Positions 25,024 through 34,299 of a stretch of 64,000 nucleotides of DNA are shown here, piece after piece (within the stretch, counting starts at the first letter, position 1; each line of letters opens with the position of its first letter). The notes below the pieces were generated by a model that worked only from the letters and a program-made list of their open reading frames with translations, had not been told where the DNA came from and did not search any database. The DNA comes from Oscillospiraceae bacterium (GTDB lineage Bacteria; Bacillota_A; Clostridia; Oscillospirales; Ruminococcaceae). The stretch covers positions 186,001-250,000 of the forward strand of contig SFDQ01000002.1 of assembly GCA_004558145.1 (NCBI GenBank), in the 5' to 3' direction. The position numbers and the translations under genes are program-made.

Positions 25024-26811
25024 ATGCTCTCCACCAATGAAAAGATCGCGCTGCTGCGCGCCGCCATGAAGGCCGCCGGCGCCAATGCCTGCCTCATCCC
25101 CTCCTCCGACCCCCACATCAGCGAGTATCTGCCCGCCCACTGGTCCGCCCGGCGCTACTTCTCCGGCTTCACCGGCAGCGTGGGCAATCTGGTGGTCACC
25201 GAGACCGCCAGCGCCCTGTGGGTGGACGGCCGCTACTTCGTGCAGGCCGCCCATCAGCTGGAGGGCAGCGAGATCGTGCTGCAGAAGATGGGCGTGGAAG
25301 GCGTGCCCACCCTGCTGGAGTACCTGACCGACGCGCTGGGCGAGGGCCAGGTGCTGGCGGTGGACGGCATGGTCACCGCCACCTCCACCATGAAGGAGCT
25401 GCAGGCGGCCCTGGCCAAGAAGGGCGCGTCCGTGAAGAGCGTGGACCTGGTGGAGGGCAACTGGCCCGACCGGCCCGCCGTGCCCGCCAGCGAGGCGTTC
25501 CTGCTGGACGAAGCATACGCCGGGCGCAGCACCGCCGACAAGCTGGCCGACCTGCGGGCCGAGCTGGCAAAGCAGGAGGCGGGCGCCATGGTCGTCTGCC
25601 GGCTGGACAGCGTGGCCTGGCTTTTGAACCTGCGGGCCAACGACCTGGACAACACCCCCTTTGCCCTGGCCTACTGCTTCGTCACCCCGGATGACGCCAT
25701 CCTCTTCATCAACACCGCCCGCCTGCCCGCCGAGGCCGTGGAGGCGCTGAGCCGCCAGGGCGTGCGGGTCACCGATTACGACCATCTGCTGGGCGCGCTC
25801 ACCGGCTACCACCACGACCAGACGGTGCTGGTGGACGAAGCGGGCACCAACTGGGCGGTGTACTCCGCCCTCAAGGGCAACCCCGTGTTCACCCTGAAGG
25901 CGGGCGAAGACCCCATCCAGGCGCTGAAGGCCGTGAAGAACCCCGTGGAGATCGAGAACCTGAAGAAGGTCCACGTGAAGGACGGCGTGGCCATGGTGAA
26001 GTTCCAGATGTGGCTGGAAGAGAAGATGGCCGCGGGCGAGGCCGTGACCGAGGTGGACGTGGACGAGAAGCTGATGGCCCTGCGCAGCGAGCAGGCGCTG
26101 AACATCGGCGTGAGCTTCGACACCATCGCCGCCTACGGCGCCAACGCCGCCATGATGCACTACCACGCCACCCCCGGCAACTGCACCACCCTGGCCCCCA
26201 AGGGCTTTTTGCTGGTGGACTGCGGCGGCCAGTATCTGGACGGCACCACCGACATCACCCGCACCTACACCCTGGGCGAGCTGACCGACAACGAGCGCAC
26301 CTACTACACCTACGTGCTGAAGAGCCACATCGACATGGCCAAGCTCCAGTTCCTGAACACCTGCACCGGCGGCAACCTGGACGTGATCGCCCGCGCCCCG
26401 GTGTGGGCCCACGGCATCGATTACCGCTGCGGCACCGGCCACGGCGTGGGCTTTGTGGGCGGGGTGCACGAAGGCCCCCAGAACCTGCGCATCACCAACC
26501 ACACGGTGTTCAAGCCCGGCATGATCGTCACCGACGAGCCCGGCATCTACGAAGAGGGCGAGGTGGGCATCCGCATCGAGAACGAGCTGCTGTGCTGCGC
26601 GCGGGTGAAGAACCAGTACGGCCAGTTCCTGGGCTTTGAGCCCATCACCTACTGCCCCATCGACCTGACCCCCGTGCGGCCCGAGCTGCTGGACGCGGAC
26701 GAGAAGGAATGGCTGAACGCCTTCCACCAGATGGTGCGGGAGAAGCTGACTCCGCACCTCTCCGCCGCCGAGGCGGCCTGGCTGGCGGAAAAGACCAAGC
26801 CGCTGGCGTAA
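25024..26811 (+). CDS. Aminopeptidase P family protein (M24B)
   Basis: Xaa-Pro aminopeptidase with the three-domain layout of eukaryote-type APP: two creatinase-like N-terminal domains (about 1-300) and a pita-bread catalytic domain. Metal ligands are visible as VDCGG...DGTTDITRT (two Asp), GTGHGVGFVGGVHEGP (His) and TDEPGIYEEGEVGIRIENEL cut at its two Glu. 595 residues. ATG 25024 follows GAGG by ten bases; the open frame farther up crosses the promoter. Cytoplasmic. Probably works in peptide turnover, releasing N-terminal residues before proline. Confidence 0.95.
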   Translation: MLSTNEKIALLRAAMKAAGANACLIPSSDPHISEYLPAHWSARRYFSGFTGSVGNLVVTETASALWVDGRYFVQAAHQLEGSEIVLQKMGVEGVPTLLEYLTDALGEGQVLAVDGMVTATSTMKELQAALAKKGASVKSVDLVEGNWPDRPAVPASEAFLLDEAYAGRSTADKLADLRAELAKQEAGAMVVCRLDSVAWLLNLRANDLDNTPFALAYCFVTPDDAILFINTARLPAEAVEALSRQGVRVTDYDHLLGALTGYHHDQTVLVDEAGTNWAVYSALKGNPVFTLKAGEDPIQALKAVKNPVEIENLKKVHVKDGVAMVKFQMWLEEKMAAGEAVTEVDVDEKLMALRSEQALNIGVSFDTIAAYGANAAMMHYHATPGNCTTLAPKGFLLVDCGGQYLDGTTDITRTYTLGELTDNERTYYTYVLKSHIDMAKLQFLNTCTGGNLDVIARAPVWAHGIDYRCGTGHGVGFVGGVHEGPQNLRITNHTVFKPGMIVTDEPGIYEEGEVGIRIENELLCCARVKNQYGQFLGFEPITYCPIDLTPVRPELLDADEKEWLNAFHQMVREKLTPHLSAAEAAWLAEKTKPLA

Positions 26812-26819
26812 GACTCTGC

Positions 26820-26858
26820 AAAAAAAGTGCTGTGTCCTCAGGACACAGCACTTTTTTT
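26820..26858. terminator. Bidirectional terminator shared by the APP and DedA genes
   Basis: AGTGCTGTGTCC (26826-26837) pairs with GGACACAGCACT around a TCA loop, with A and T runs on both sides. The last codons and stop of the DedA gene lie inside this stem. Confidence 0.9.
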
Positions 26859-27464
26859 GTCTTTCTTCCGGGCCAGCCGCCAGAGGATGGCCAGCGCCGC
26901 CGCTGCCGCCAGCAGCCAGCGCACCGCGCCGGAGGCGTTTGCGAAGCGGCGGGCCAGCAGCGCCCAGCCCTCCCCCGCCGCCGCGCCCAGATGCACCAGG
27001 GCGGCATTCCACACAAAGCTGCCCGCCGTGGTGTAGAGCAGAAAGCGCACCAGATTCATCCGGGCCATGCCCGCCGGGATGGAGATGAGGCTGCGCAGAA
27101 TGGGCACGCAGCGGCAGAAGAGCACCGTTTTGGCCCCCTTTTGTTCGAACCAGGCGGCGGCCCGGGCGGCGGCTTCGGCATCAAAGCCCAGCCGTTTGCC
27201 CCAGGGCCCCGCCAGCAGCGCGCGCATCCGCTCACCGCCCAGGGCCCGGCCCACGCCGTAGAGGGCCAGCGCCCCCGCCACCGCCCCCAGGGTGGCCCAG
27301 ACCACCACCCACCACACATCCAGCGCGGTGCGGGTGGTGAGAAAGCCGCCGAAGGTTAGGATGACCTCCGAGGGGATGGGTGGAAAGAGGTTTTCCACCG
27401 CGATGAGCAGGGCCATGCCCGGATAGCCGAAGTCCTCCATCACGCCCACGATAAACTGCTCCAT
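26838..27464 (-). CDS. DedA-family membrane protein
   Basis: 208-residue VTT/DedA membrane protein; several members move undecaprenyl phosphate or related lipids and keep envelope charge balance. ENLFPPIPSEVIL and FCRCVPILRSLISIPAG are the two re-entrant signature segments, the latter with the conserved RxxP-type arginines. The C-terminus is basic (RLARKKDKK), as expected for the cytoplasmic end. Its stop codon is in the loop of the shared terminator. Single-gene unit; no start ambiguity. Confidence 0.92.
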   Translation of the reverse strand: MEQFIVGVMEDFGYPGMALLIAVENLFPPIPSEVILTFGGFLTTRTALDVWWVVVWATLGAVAGALALYGVGRALGGERMRALLAGPWGKRLGFDAEAAARAAAWFEQKGAKTVLFCRCVPILRSLISIPAGMARMNLVRFLLYTTAGSFVWNAALVHLGAAAGEGWALLARRFANASGAVRWLLAAAAALAILWRLARKKDKKSAVS

Positions 27465-27522
27465 GCCCGCCGCCCCCTTTTTCTATCATCTTATTCGCGG
27501 CAGGCGGGGATATGCCGGGGCG

Positions 27523-27572
27523 AAAAAACAAAAAAGCGCCCGCCCCGGTCAAAGCCGAAGCAGGCGCTTTTT
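27523..27572 (-). terminator. Terminator of the YoaK-family gene
   Basis: 13-base stem arms 27531-27543 and 27560-27572 with one mismatch, followed on the minus strand by a long T-rich tract. Confidence 0.8.
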
Positions 27573-27579
27573 CGTTCAT

Positions 27580-28266
27580 TCATTCCCGGCTGGTCACTTC
27601 GGCCCGGCTCAGAACCACCAGCACCACCGCCAGCAGGCCGCAGGCCGCCAGCACCGACCACTGGCCCAGAGGCCCGGCCAGCACCGCGCTCACCGCCGCA
27701 CCGGCGATGAAGGCCACGATGACCTGATAATACCGCAGGCTGGAGCGCAAAATGCCCCGGTCCCGGGTCTGGAAGTACTGATAGAGCAGCTCGGTGCCGC
27801 TGCGCAGGTTGCCGGTGCACATGGTGGTGGCGTAGGCCTTGCCATGCACCCGGCGGAAGCTCTCCACCTGCAAGGCGCAGACGAAGCTCACCGCCCAGTT
27901 CACCGCCATGTCCCACGCGCCGCCCAGGGGCGCGAAGGCCGCGGCGGCCAGCACGCCGATCTCCAGCGCCAGCACCCACTGCCGCCAGTGCAGCTTTGCC
28001 GCCGGGGCCGCCTTGCCCCTGCGGCGGATGGCCTCCGCCGCCAGCACGCCCAGGAAGAAGGCGAAGATGGGCGGCAGATACTTTGCCGCGGCGGCCCAGT
28101 CGCCCGCCGCCAGCTTCACGCCCAGCAGCACCATGTTGCCGGTCTCGGCGTTGGCGAACACCCCGCCCCGGCACAGGTAGGTGTAGGCGTCCAGATAGCC
28201 GCCCGCCAGCGCCAGCACAAGGCCCACCCGCAGCGCTTCGCTGGTCTGCACACGCTGTTCGTTCAT
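27580..28266 (-). CDS. YoaK/DUF1275 family membrane protein
   Basis: 228 residues with about six hydrophobic segments. The N-terminal ALAGGYLDAYTYLCRGGVFANAETGNMV is a clear DUF1275 signature (shown here in two parts: GGYLDAYTYLC and FANAETGNMVLLG). Role unknown in the family; suggested transporters. Single-gene unit, own terminator. The start ATG 28266 is preceded by GGGGAG. Confidence 0.88.
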   Translation of the reverse strand: MNEQRVQTSEALRVGLVLALAGGYLDAYTYLCRGGVFANAETGNMVLLGVKLAAGDWAAAAKYLPPIFAFFLGVLAAEAIRRRGKAAPAAKLHWRQWVLALEIGVLAAAAFAPLGGAWDMAVNWAVSFVCALQVESFRRVHGKAYATTMCTGNLRSGTELLYQYFQTRDRGILRSSLRYYQVIVAFIAGAAVSAVLAGPLGQWSVLAACGLLAVVLVVLSRAEVTSRE

Positions 28267-28302
28267 TGACTTTCTCCCCTCTTTGTCCCCTCTTTTTCAC
28301 CT

Positions 28303-28332
28303 CAAAAATGGCCCCCGGTCTCCCGGGGGCCA
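28303..28332 (-). terminator. Terminator of pckG
   Basis: TGGCCCCCGG (28309-28318) pairs with CCGGGGGCCA (28323-28332), followed on the minus strand by TTTTT. Confidence 0.85.
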
Positions 28333-28356
28333 CAGCTTGCTCAGCAGGGGGTTGGT

Positions 28357-30135
28357 TTACTTGGAAAGACGCTCGCGCAGGGCGGCCAGCTGGGCGCGCA
28401 GCTCAGCGGGAACGCGCTCGCCGATCTCGTCGTAGAGGGCCTCGACGCCGTCGCAGTCCTCCAGCCACAGGTCCTTGTCCACGCTCAGCAGACCCTTGAC
28501 GGTGTCCAGAGTGACGTCCTCCAGGCCGGTGATGTCGATGTCCTCGGCCTTGGGCAGGTAGCCGATGGGGGTCTCCACGGCGTCCACTTCGCCCTTGCAG
28601 CGCTTCAGCATCCACATCAGCACGCGCATGTTATCGCCGAAGCCGGGCCAGATGAAGTGGCCTTCGTCATCAGTGCGGAACCAGTTGACGTGGAAGATCT
28701 TGGGGGCCTTGTCGCCCAGCTTCTTGCCCATCTCGATCCAGTGGCCGAAGTAGTCGCCCATGTTGTAGCCGGTGAAGGGACGCATGGCCATGGGATCGCG
28801 GCGCACGACGCCCACGGCGCCGGCGGCGGCAGCGGTGGTCTCGGAGGCCATGGCGCTGCCCACATACACGCCGTGGTTCCAGTCAAAGCTCTGGAACACC
28901 AGCGGAGCGGTCTTGGCGCGGCGGCCGCCGAACACCATGGCGGTGACGGGCACGCCGTTGGGGTTGTTGAACTCCTTGCTCAGGCAGGGGCAGTTCACAG
29001 CGGGAGCGGTGAAGCGGCTGTTGGGATGGGCCAGCTTGTTGCCCTGGGCCACCCACTCCTTGCCGTTGACCTTCTTGCCGGTCCACTCCTCGGCGTTCTC
29101 GGGCGGGTTCTTGTCCAGGCCTTCCCACCACACGGTGTTGTTGTCCAGGTTGTGGGCAACGTTGGTGAAGATGGTGTTCTTCATGGTGGTGTGCAGGGCG
29201 TTGGGGTTGGACTTCTCGTTGGTGCCGGGGGCAACGCCGAAGAAGCCGTTCTCGGGGTTGATGGCGTAGAGGCGGCCGTCCTCACCGATGTGCATCCAGG
29301 CGATGTCGTCGCCGACGGTCCAGACCTTGTAGCCCTGCTTGGCGTAGACTTCGGGCGGGATCAGCATGGCCAGGTTGGTCTTGCCGCAGGCGGAGGGGAA
29401 GGCGGCGGTGATGTACTCCACATGGCCGGTGGGGTCCTCGATGCCCAGGATGAGCATATGCTCGGCCATCCAGCCTTCCTTCAGGCCCTGATAGCTGGCG
29501 ATGCGCAGCGCGAAGCACTTCTTGCCCAGCAGCACGTTGCCGCCGTAACCGGAGTTGATGGACCAGATGGTGTTCTCTTCGGGGAACTGCACGATGTAGC
29601 GGTTCTCCTCTTCCATCTTGGCCTTGGAGTGCAGGCCGCGGACGAAGTCGTTGGAATCGCCCAGCTGGTCCAGCGCCTGCTTGCCCATGCGGGTCATGAT
29701 GTCCATGTTCATGACCACGTAGATGGAGTCGGTCAGCTCAATACCCACCTTGCTGAAGGGGCTGCCGATGGGGCCCATGCAGTAGGGCAGGACGTACATG
29801 GTGCGGCCCTTCATGCAGCCGTCGTACATGGGGATCAGCTTGGCCTTCATCTCGCTGGTCTCCATCCAGTTGTTGATGGGGGCGGCGTCCTCACGCTTCT
29901 TGGTGCAGATGTAGGTGCGGCCCTCCACGCGGGCAACGTCGTTCACCGCGGTGTGATGCAGCACACAGCCGGGCAGCAGTTCCTCATTCAGGGGCACCAT
30001 TTCGCCGGTCTTGAAGCTCTCTTCACGCAGAGCGGTGAGCTGCTCCTCGCTGCCGTCGATCCACACGACCTTGTCGGGTTTCACCAGGGCGACCATTTCG
30101 TCCAGCCAGGTCAGAACGTGCTTGTTCGTTGTCAT
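28357..30135 (-). CDS. pckG: Phosphoenolpyruvate carboxykinase, GTP type
   Basis: Interconverts oxaloacetate and PEP with GTP/GDP. The kinase P-loop AFPSACGKTNLAM is near residue 247 and MYVLPYCMGPIGSPFSKVG with GTP-type spacing near 115. 592 residues, typical of the GTP form and longer than the ATP form found in many bacteria. In a fermenter it may run in the carboxylating direction toward succinate or in gluconeogenesis (inference). Single-gene unit with clear promoter and terminator. Confidence 0.96.
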   Translation of the reverse strand: MTTNKHVLTWLDEMVALVKPDKVVWIDGSEEQLTALREESFKTGEMVPLNEELLPGCVLHHTAVNDVARVEGRTYICTKKREDAAPINNWMETSEMKAKLIPMYDGCMKGRTMYVLPYCMGPIGSPFSKVGIELTDSIYVVMNMDIMTRMGKQALDQLGDSNDFVRGLHSKAKMEEENRYIVQFPEENTIWSINSGYGGNVLLGKKCFALRIASYQGLKEGWMAEHMLILGIEDPTGHVEYITAAFPSACGKTNLAMLIPPEVYAKQGYKVWTVGDDIAWMHIGEDGRLYAINPENGFFGVAPGTNEKSNPNALHTTMKNTIFTNVAHNLDNNTVWWEGLDKNPPENAEEWTGKKVNGKEWVAQGNKLAHPNSRFTAPAVNCPCLSKEFNNPNGVPVTAMVFGGRRAKTAPLVFQSFDWNHGVYVGSAMASETTAAAAGAVGVVRRDPMAMRPFTGYNMGDYFGHWIEMGKKLGDKAPKIFHVNWFRTDDEGHFIWPGFGDNMRVLMWMLKRCKGEVDAVETPIGYLPKAEDIDITGLEDVTLDTVKGLLSVDKDLWLEDCDGVEALYDEIGERVPAELRAQLAALRERLSK

Positions 30136-30227
30136 ACGCTTTCACCAATCCTCTCTTGATGTTCGGGGGCAAACCCCGCGCCAGAGGCGGCGCTGAAAAA
30201 AGTTTGCCATTTGCACCCATTGTAGCC

Positions 30228-30256
30228 ATTATACTTCCGCACCCCAAAAACGGCAA
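30228..30256 (-). promoter_or_regulatory. Promoter of pckG
   Basis: TTGCCG (30251-30256), 17 bases, perfect TATAAT (30228-30233), about 95 bases before the start codon. Confidence 0.75.
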
Positions 30257-30341
30257 TGGATTTTCTGTTAAAAATCCGAAAGTGCAAAAGTTTTCTGTTT
30301 CGCTTAAAACTTTGACTAATTTTTGACGATTCTCGTTCGTT

Positions 30342-31523
30342 TCACCGAATCAGCAGGGGTTTTTCGGTGTAGCAGCCGCCCATGGGGCCGGGGGCGCGTC
30401 GGCAGAGGGCAGCCAGGTCCGCGGCGGCGGCGTGGGCGGCGGCCGCCGCCCGGCAGGCCTCGTTTTCGCGGGCAAGACGGGCAAGGGACGCCCCGGCGGG
30501 CTTTTTTGCCCCCTGCAAAAGGGCGAGGCCCCGCTCGTTCGCCGCCAGCACGTGGACGTAGGGCGGCAGGGCGGGCAGTTCGCCGGTGTAGCCCAGGGAC
30601 GCCGCCAGCACATAGCGGCGCAGGCGGGCGTGGGCGTAGCGCTTGGACTTCATCGCGTCGTAAAGGCCCGGCAGGTCTGCGGCGGCGCGCACGGCGTTCT
30701 CCAGCAGGTGTTCCAGCCCCTCGGCGGTGCCCCGGGTGCGGGCGATGGCGGCGGCGTCCATCCCCCGCAGGCGGGAGAGCAGAGCCACGCTCCAGGCCTT
30801 TTCGTCCAGGTCGGCCCCGGCGGCTTCGGCCTCTTTATAAAGGGCCAGGGCGGCTTCGGGCACATAGCCTTCCAGCGCCGCCGCGCCCCCTTTTCGCCAG
30901 AGGGTGCGCAGGCTGGAAGCGCTGGCAAAGCCCTCAGCGCCGGGCTCCGCCTCGCCGTGGGCCGCGCCCCTGCGGGGCAGGGCCAGGGGCGAAAGATGGC
31001 TGTTTTGGGCGGCGAGGGCCTTGCAGTACTCCACGCCCAGGTTGTTGTTGGGGGCCGCCAGCACCGCATCCGCGCCGGGGCAGACTTCTTCGGCGGCGGC
31101 GGCCCGGGCGGCGGCGAAGGGCGCGCCCCCCGCGAGTCTGCGGGCCAGGGCGGCGGAGAATTCCTCCGAACGCAGCGCCCCGGCAGTGCGGACGAGGGCC
31201 GCCGTGTCCGGCGTTTCCGCCCCGAACACGAGGGTATCCAAAGAAGGCAGGGCGCTCAAAATCGCCACCCCGGCGGCGGCAAAGCCCTCGGCGGAAAGGC
31301 AGGCGTAGGGGTTCGGCAGGCACAGCACCAGGTCGGCCCCGCAGCCGAGGGCCGCGGCGGCCCGCACCGAGGGCGGCAGCAGCGCCGCGCCGCCCCGCTG
31401 GGTGACGTCGCCGCTCATGCAAACGGTCACTGTTTCGGCGCCCTGGCGGCGCGCTTCGGCGATCTGCCAGGCGTGGCCGGCGTGGAACGGGTCGTATTCT
31501 GCGATGATCCCGGCGTTTTTCAC
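30342..31523 (-). CDS. tmcAL: tRNA(Met) cytidine acetate ligase TmcAL
   Basis: Makes N4-acetylcytidine at the wobble base of elongator tRNA-Met using acetate and ATP, a Firmicutes enzyme. GIIAEYDPFHAGH at the N-terminus is the nucleotidyltransferase HxGH motif. GTG start at 31523 with GGGGG eight bases upstream gives 393 residues, the family length; the longer frame covers the divergent ackA promoter. It sits head to head with ackA, fitting since both enzymes use acetate. Confidence 0.92.
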   Translation of the reverse strand: MKNAGIIAEYDPFHAGHAWQIAEARRQGAETVTVCMSGDVTQRGGAALLPPSVRAAAALGCGADLVLCLPNPYACLSAEGFAAAGVAILSALPSLDTLVFGAETPDTAALVRTAGALRSEEFSAALARRLAGGAPFAAARAAAAEEVCPGADAVLAAPNNNLGVEYCKALAAQNSHLSPLALPRRGAAHGEAEPGAEGFASASSLRTLWRKGGAAALEGYVPEAALALYKEAEAAGADLDEKAWSVALLSRLRGMDAAAIARTRGTAEGLEHLLENAVRAAADLPGLYDAMKSKRYAHARLRRYVLAASLGYTGELPALPPYVHVLAANERGLALLQGAKKPAGASLARLARENEACRAAAAAHAAAADLAALCRRAPGPMGGCYTEKPLLIR

Positions 31524-31544
31524 GGGTTTGGCCCCCTTTTTGCC

Positions 31545-31573
31545 TTGAAAAGCGATTTTCCCCATTATATAAT
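31545..31573 (+). promoter_or_regulatory. Promoter of ackA
   Basis: TTGAAA (31545-31550), 17 bases, perfect TATAAT (31568-31573), 65 bases before the ATG. Confidence 0.85.
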
Positions 31574-31638
31574 AGTGGGTGGACAATGTAAATCCGGGCG
31601 GCAGCGGCCGCCAGAAACAGTTTTGGGAGGAAGTATCA

Positions 31639-32841
31639 ATGAAAATCCTGGTTATCAACTGCGGTTCGTCCTCGCTGAAATATCAGCTGATCGACATGAC
31701 CGACGAGAGCGTGCTGTGCAAGGGCCTGTGCGAGCGCATCGGCATCGAAGGCAGCAAGATCACCCATCAGGCCCACGGCGGCAAGTGGAGCGAGGAAGTG
31801 CCCTTCCCCACCCACACCGAAGCCTTTATGAAGGTGGTTGAGATGATGACCACCGGCGAGGGCGCCGTTGTTGCCGACAAGAGCGAGATCGGCGCCATCG
31901 GCCACCGCATCGTGCAGGGCGCCGAGTTCTTCACCAAGAGCGAGATCGTCACCGACGCCATCATCGACAAGATCGAGGAGATCGCTCCCCTGGCCCCCGT
32001 GCACAACCTGGCCCACGTGCAGGGCCTGCGCAGCGCCAAGAAGGTGTTCGGCGCCGAGGTGCCCAACGTTGTGGTCTTCGACACCACCTTCCACCAGACC
32101 ATGCCTCCCAAGGCTTATATGTACGGCGTGCCCTACGAGATGTACGAGAAGTACGCCATCCGCCGCTACGGCGCCCACGGCACCAGCCACCGCTATGTGA
32201 GCATGGCCGCCGCCAAGTTCCTGGGCAAGGACCCCGCCGAGCTGAAGATGGTCACCTGCCACCTGGGCAACGGCAGCAGCATCACCGCCGTGGACGGCGG
32301 CAAGTGCGTGGACACCAGCATGGGCCTGACCCCGCTGGCCGGCGTGCTGATGGGCACCCGCTGCGGCGACGTTGACCCCAGCGTGGTGACCTACATGGAG
32401 CAGAAGCTGGGCATCCACGGCCAGGAGATGGCCGACTACCTGAACAAGAAGTGCGGCCTGCTGGGCGTGTCCGGCGTGTCCAGCGACAAGCGCGACGTGG
32501 AGGCTGCCGCCGCCGCGGGCAACGAGCGGGCCAAGCTGGCCAGCGACATGCTGAACTACCAGATCAAGAAGTACGTGGGCGCCTACGCCGCCGTGATGGG
32601 CGGTCTGGACTGCGTCGTATTCACCGGCGGCATCGGTGAGAACGACGACTACGTGCGCAGCGAAGTGTGCAAGAACATGGAGTTTTTGGGCATCAAGCTG
32701 GACGAGGAGAAGAACAAGCTGCGCGGCCAGGACATCATCGACCTGTCCGCCGCCGACAGCCGCGTGAAGGTGCTGATGGTCTGCACCAACGAGGAGCTGA
32801 TGATCGCCCGCGACACTCTGGCGCTGGTGACCGCGAAGTAA
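31639..32841 (+). CDS. ackA: Acetate kinase
   Basis: Forms ATP and acetate from acetyl phosphate, the energy-yielding end of acetate fermentation. NCGSSSLKYQLID at the N-terminus and GAHGTSHRYV, CHLGNGSSI and FTGGIGEND later are ASKHA acetate-kinase signatures. 400 residues from ATG 31639 with GGGAGG eight bases upstream. No phosphotransacetylase gene is next to it. Codons are strongly C/G-ending, consistent with high expression. Confidence 0.98.
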   Translation: MKILVINCGSSSLKYQLIDMTDESVLCKGLCERIGIEGSKITHQAHGGKWSEEVPFPTHTEAFMKVVEMMTTGEGAVVADKSEIGAIGHRIVQGAEFFTKSEIVTDAIIDKIEEIAPLAPVHNLAHVQGLRSAKKVFGAEVPNVVVFDTTFHQTMPPKAYMYGVPYEMYEKYAIRRYGAHGTSHRYVSMAAAKFLGKDPAELKMVTCHLGNGSSITAVDGGKCVDTSMGLTPLAGVLMGTRCGDVDPSVVTYMEQKLGIHGQEMADYLNKKCGLLGVSGVSSDKRDVEAAAAAGNERAKLASDMLNYQIKKYVGAYAAVMGGLDCVVFTGGIGENDDYVRSEVCKNMEFLGIKLDEEKNKLRGQDIIDLSAADSRVKVLMVCTNEELMIARDTLALVTAK

Positions 32842-32860
32842 ATCATCCCCGTTTTTTCAA

Positions 32861-32891
32861 GGGCCGCCCCGGTTTGGGGCGGCCCTTTTTT
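32861..32891 (+). terminator. Terminator of ackA
   Basis: Perfect 10-base-pair stem 32861-32870 with 32876-32885, loop GGTTT, then six T. Confidence 0.92.
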
Positions 32892-32932
32892 GCGTTTTTG
32901 CCCTGCCAGCGCACATTTTTCCATCCCGGCCC

Positions 32933-32976
32933 TTGACAAAGCGGCCCGCAGGTGCTATGGTTAGTTACACAAGTAA
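32933..32976 (+). promoter_or_regulatory. Promoter and likely operator of the YtrA-type operon
   Basis: TTGACA (32933-32938), 17 bases, TATGGT (32956-32961). Right behind the minus-10 is TTAC-ACAA-GTAA (32965-32976), an inverted repeat at the start site, where a YtrA-type repressor would block transcription of its own operon. Confidence 0.7.
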
Positions 32977-33009
32977 TGAACCAACGAACAGTAGGCGGAG
33001 GTGAACTGC

Positions 33010-33396
33010 GTGCATGGAAGTTTGAACGACCAGTCGCTGATCTATCTGCAGATCGCGCAGATGCTGGAGGACGACATCCTACGGGGCGTTTACCGGGAGG
33101 AGGAGCAGGTGCCCTCCACCAACGAGCTGGCCAGGGAATACAACATCAACCCGGCCACGGCGGCCAAGGGCATCAATCTGCTGGTGGCGGAGGGCGTGCT
33201 CTACAAACGGCGGGGCATCGGCATGTTCGTCGCTCCCGGCGCCACCGCCGCGGTGAAGGAAAAGCGCCGCAAGGCCCTGGGCGAGGAGTATGTGCTGCCC
33301 CTTCTGCGGGAGGCAAAGTCTCTGGGCCTTGGCAAGGAAGAACTTTTGGCGATGGTGAAAGAGGCCATCGAACATGAAGGAGGAGAGAAGGCATGA
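33010..33396 (+). CDS. GntR-family regulator, YtrA type
   Basis: 128 residues: an N-terminal winged helix (YLQIAQMLEDDILRG, then STNELAREYNINPATAAKGI, and GVLYKRRGIGMFV) and only a short helical C-terminus, which is the YtrA subfamily. GTG at 33010 has GGCGGAGG seven bases upstream; the GTG at 33001 overlaps that site. It ends in a four-base overlap with an ABC ATPase gene, so it very likely controls this transporter operon. Members often respond to cell-envelope antibiotics (family knowledge). Confidence 0.9.
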   Translation: MHGSLNDQSLIYLQIAQMLEDDILRGVYREEEQVPSTNELAREYNINPATAAKGINLLVAEGVLYKRRGIGMFVAPGATAAVKEKRRKALGEEYVLPLLREAKSLGLGKEELLAMVKEAIEHEGGEKA

Positions 33397-34286
33397 CGAG
33401 CGGAATTTTGCAGGCGAAGGGCCTGTGCAAATCCTACAAGGACAAACAGGTGCTGAAAAATCTGGACATCACCATCGAGCCGGGCAAAATCTACGGGCTC
33501 ATCGGGCGCAACGGCGCGGGCAAGACCACCCTTTTGGGCATTCTGACCGCCCAGAACACCCACGATTCCGGCGAAGTGACCTATAACGGCGAGCCGGTGT
33601 GGGAGAACCCCAAAGCCCTGGCAGACCTGTGCTTTTCCCGCGAACTGCAGGCCACCCTGTTCTACGGTCAGAACAATCTGAAAGTGCGTCACTACCTGCA
33701 GGCCGGGGCCACCTTCTATCCCCGTTGGGACGAAGAATACGCCCGGCGGCTGCTGAAAGAATTCGGTGTGGAGGAGAAAAAGCGGGTGAGCCAGCTCTCC
33801 AAGGGCCAGCTTTCCATGGTGACCATCCTCATCGCCCTGGCCAGCAACGCGCCCATCACCATTCTGGACGAGCCGGTGGCTGGCCTGGACGTGGTGGCCC
33901 GGGAGCGGTTTTATCAGCTGCTGCTGGAGGACTACGCCCGCACCGGCCGCACCTTCATCATCTCCACCCACATCATTGAGGAGGCCGCGTCGGTGTTCGA
34001 GCGGGTGCTCATTCTGGACGACGGGCGCATCATCGAGGACGAGGAGACGGAGGAGCTGGTGGACCAGTTCCGTTATGTGTCCGGCGCCGCCGAGGAGGTG
34101 GACCGGGTGTGCGAAGGGATGACGGTGGTGAGCGAACGCACCATGGGCCGCCGCAAGACCGCCGCCGTGCGGGACACCGCCGGCCGCCGGGCCGCCGATT
34201 TGGAAGGCACAGGCGACGTGGACGTTTCGCCCCTGAACCTGCAGAACGTGTTCGTGGCGCTGTGCGGCCACGAGCCGGTGGAATGA
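33393..34286 (+). CDS. ABC transporter ATP-binding protein
   Basis: 297 residues. Walker A GRNGAGKTT near residue 38, a degenerate signature LSKGQLS, Walker B ITILDEPVAGLD and the switch STHIIEE are all present. The C-terminal 70 residues are a small extra domain. Works with the two following membrane proteins. Overlaps the YtrA-type regulator by ATGA. This layout is that of YtrB-like exporters of unknown substrate, often bacitracin- or lantibiotic-related. Confidence 0.93.
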   Translation: MTSGILQAKGLCKSYKDKQVLKNLDITIEPGKIYGLIGRNGAGKTTLLGILTAQNTHDSGEVTYNGEPVWENPKALADLCFSRELQATLFYGQNNLKVRHYLQAGATFYPRWDEEYARRLLKEFGVEEKKRVSQLSKGQLSMVTILIALASNAPITILDEPVAGLDVVARERFYQLLLEDYARTGRTFIISTHIIEEAASVFERVLILDDGRIIEDEETEELVDQFRYVSGAAEEVDRVCEGMTVVSERTMGRRKTAAVRDTAGRRAADLEGTGDVDVSPLNLQNVFVALCGHEPVE

Positions 34287-34299
34287 GGGAGGTGGCGGC

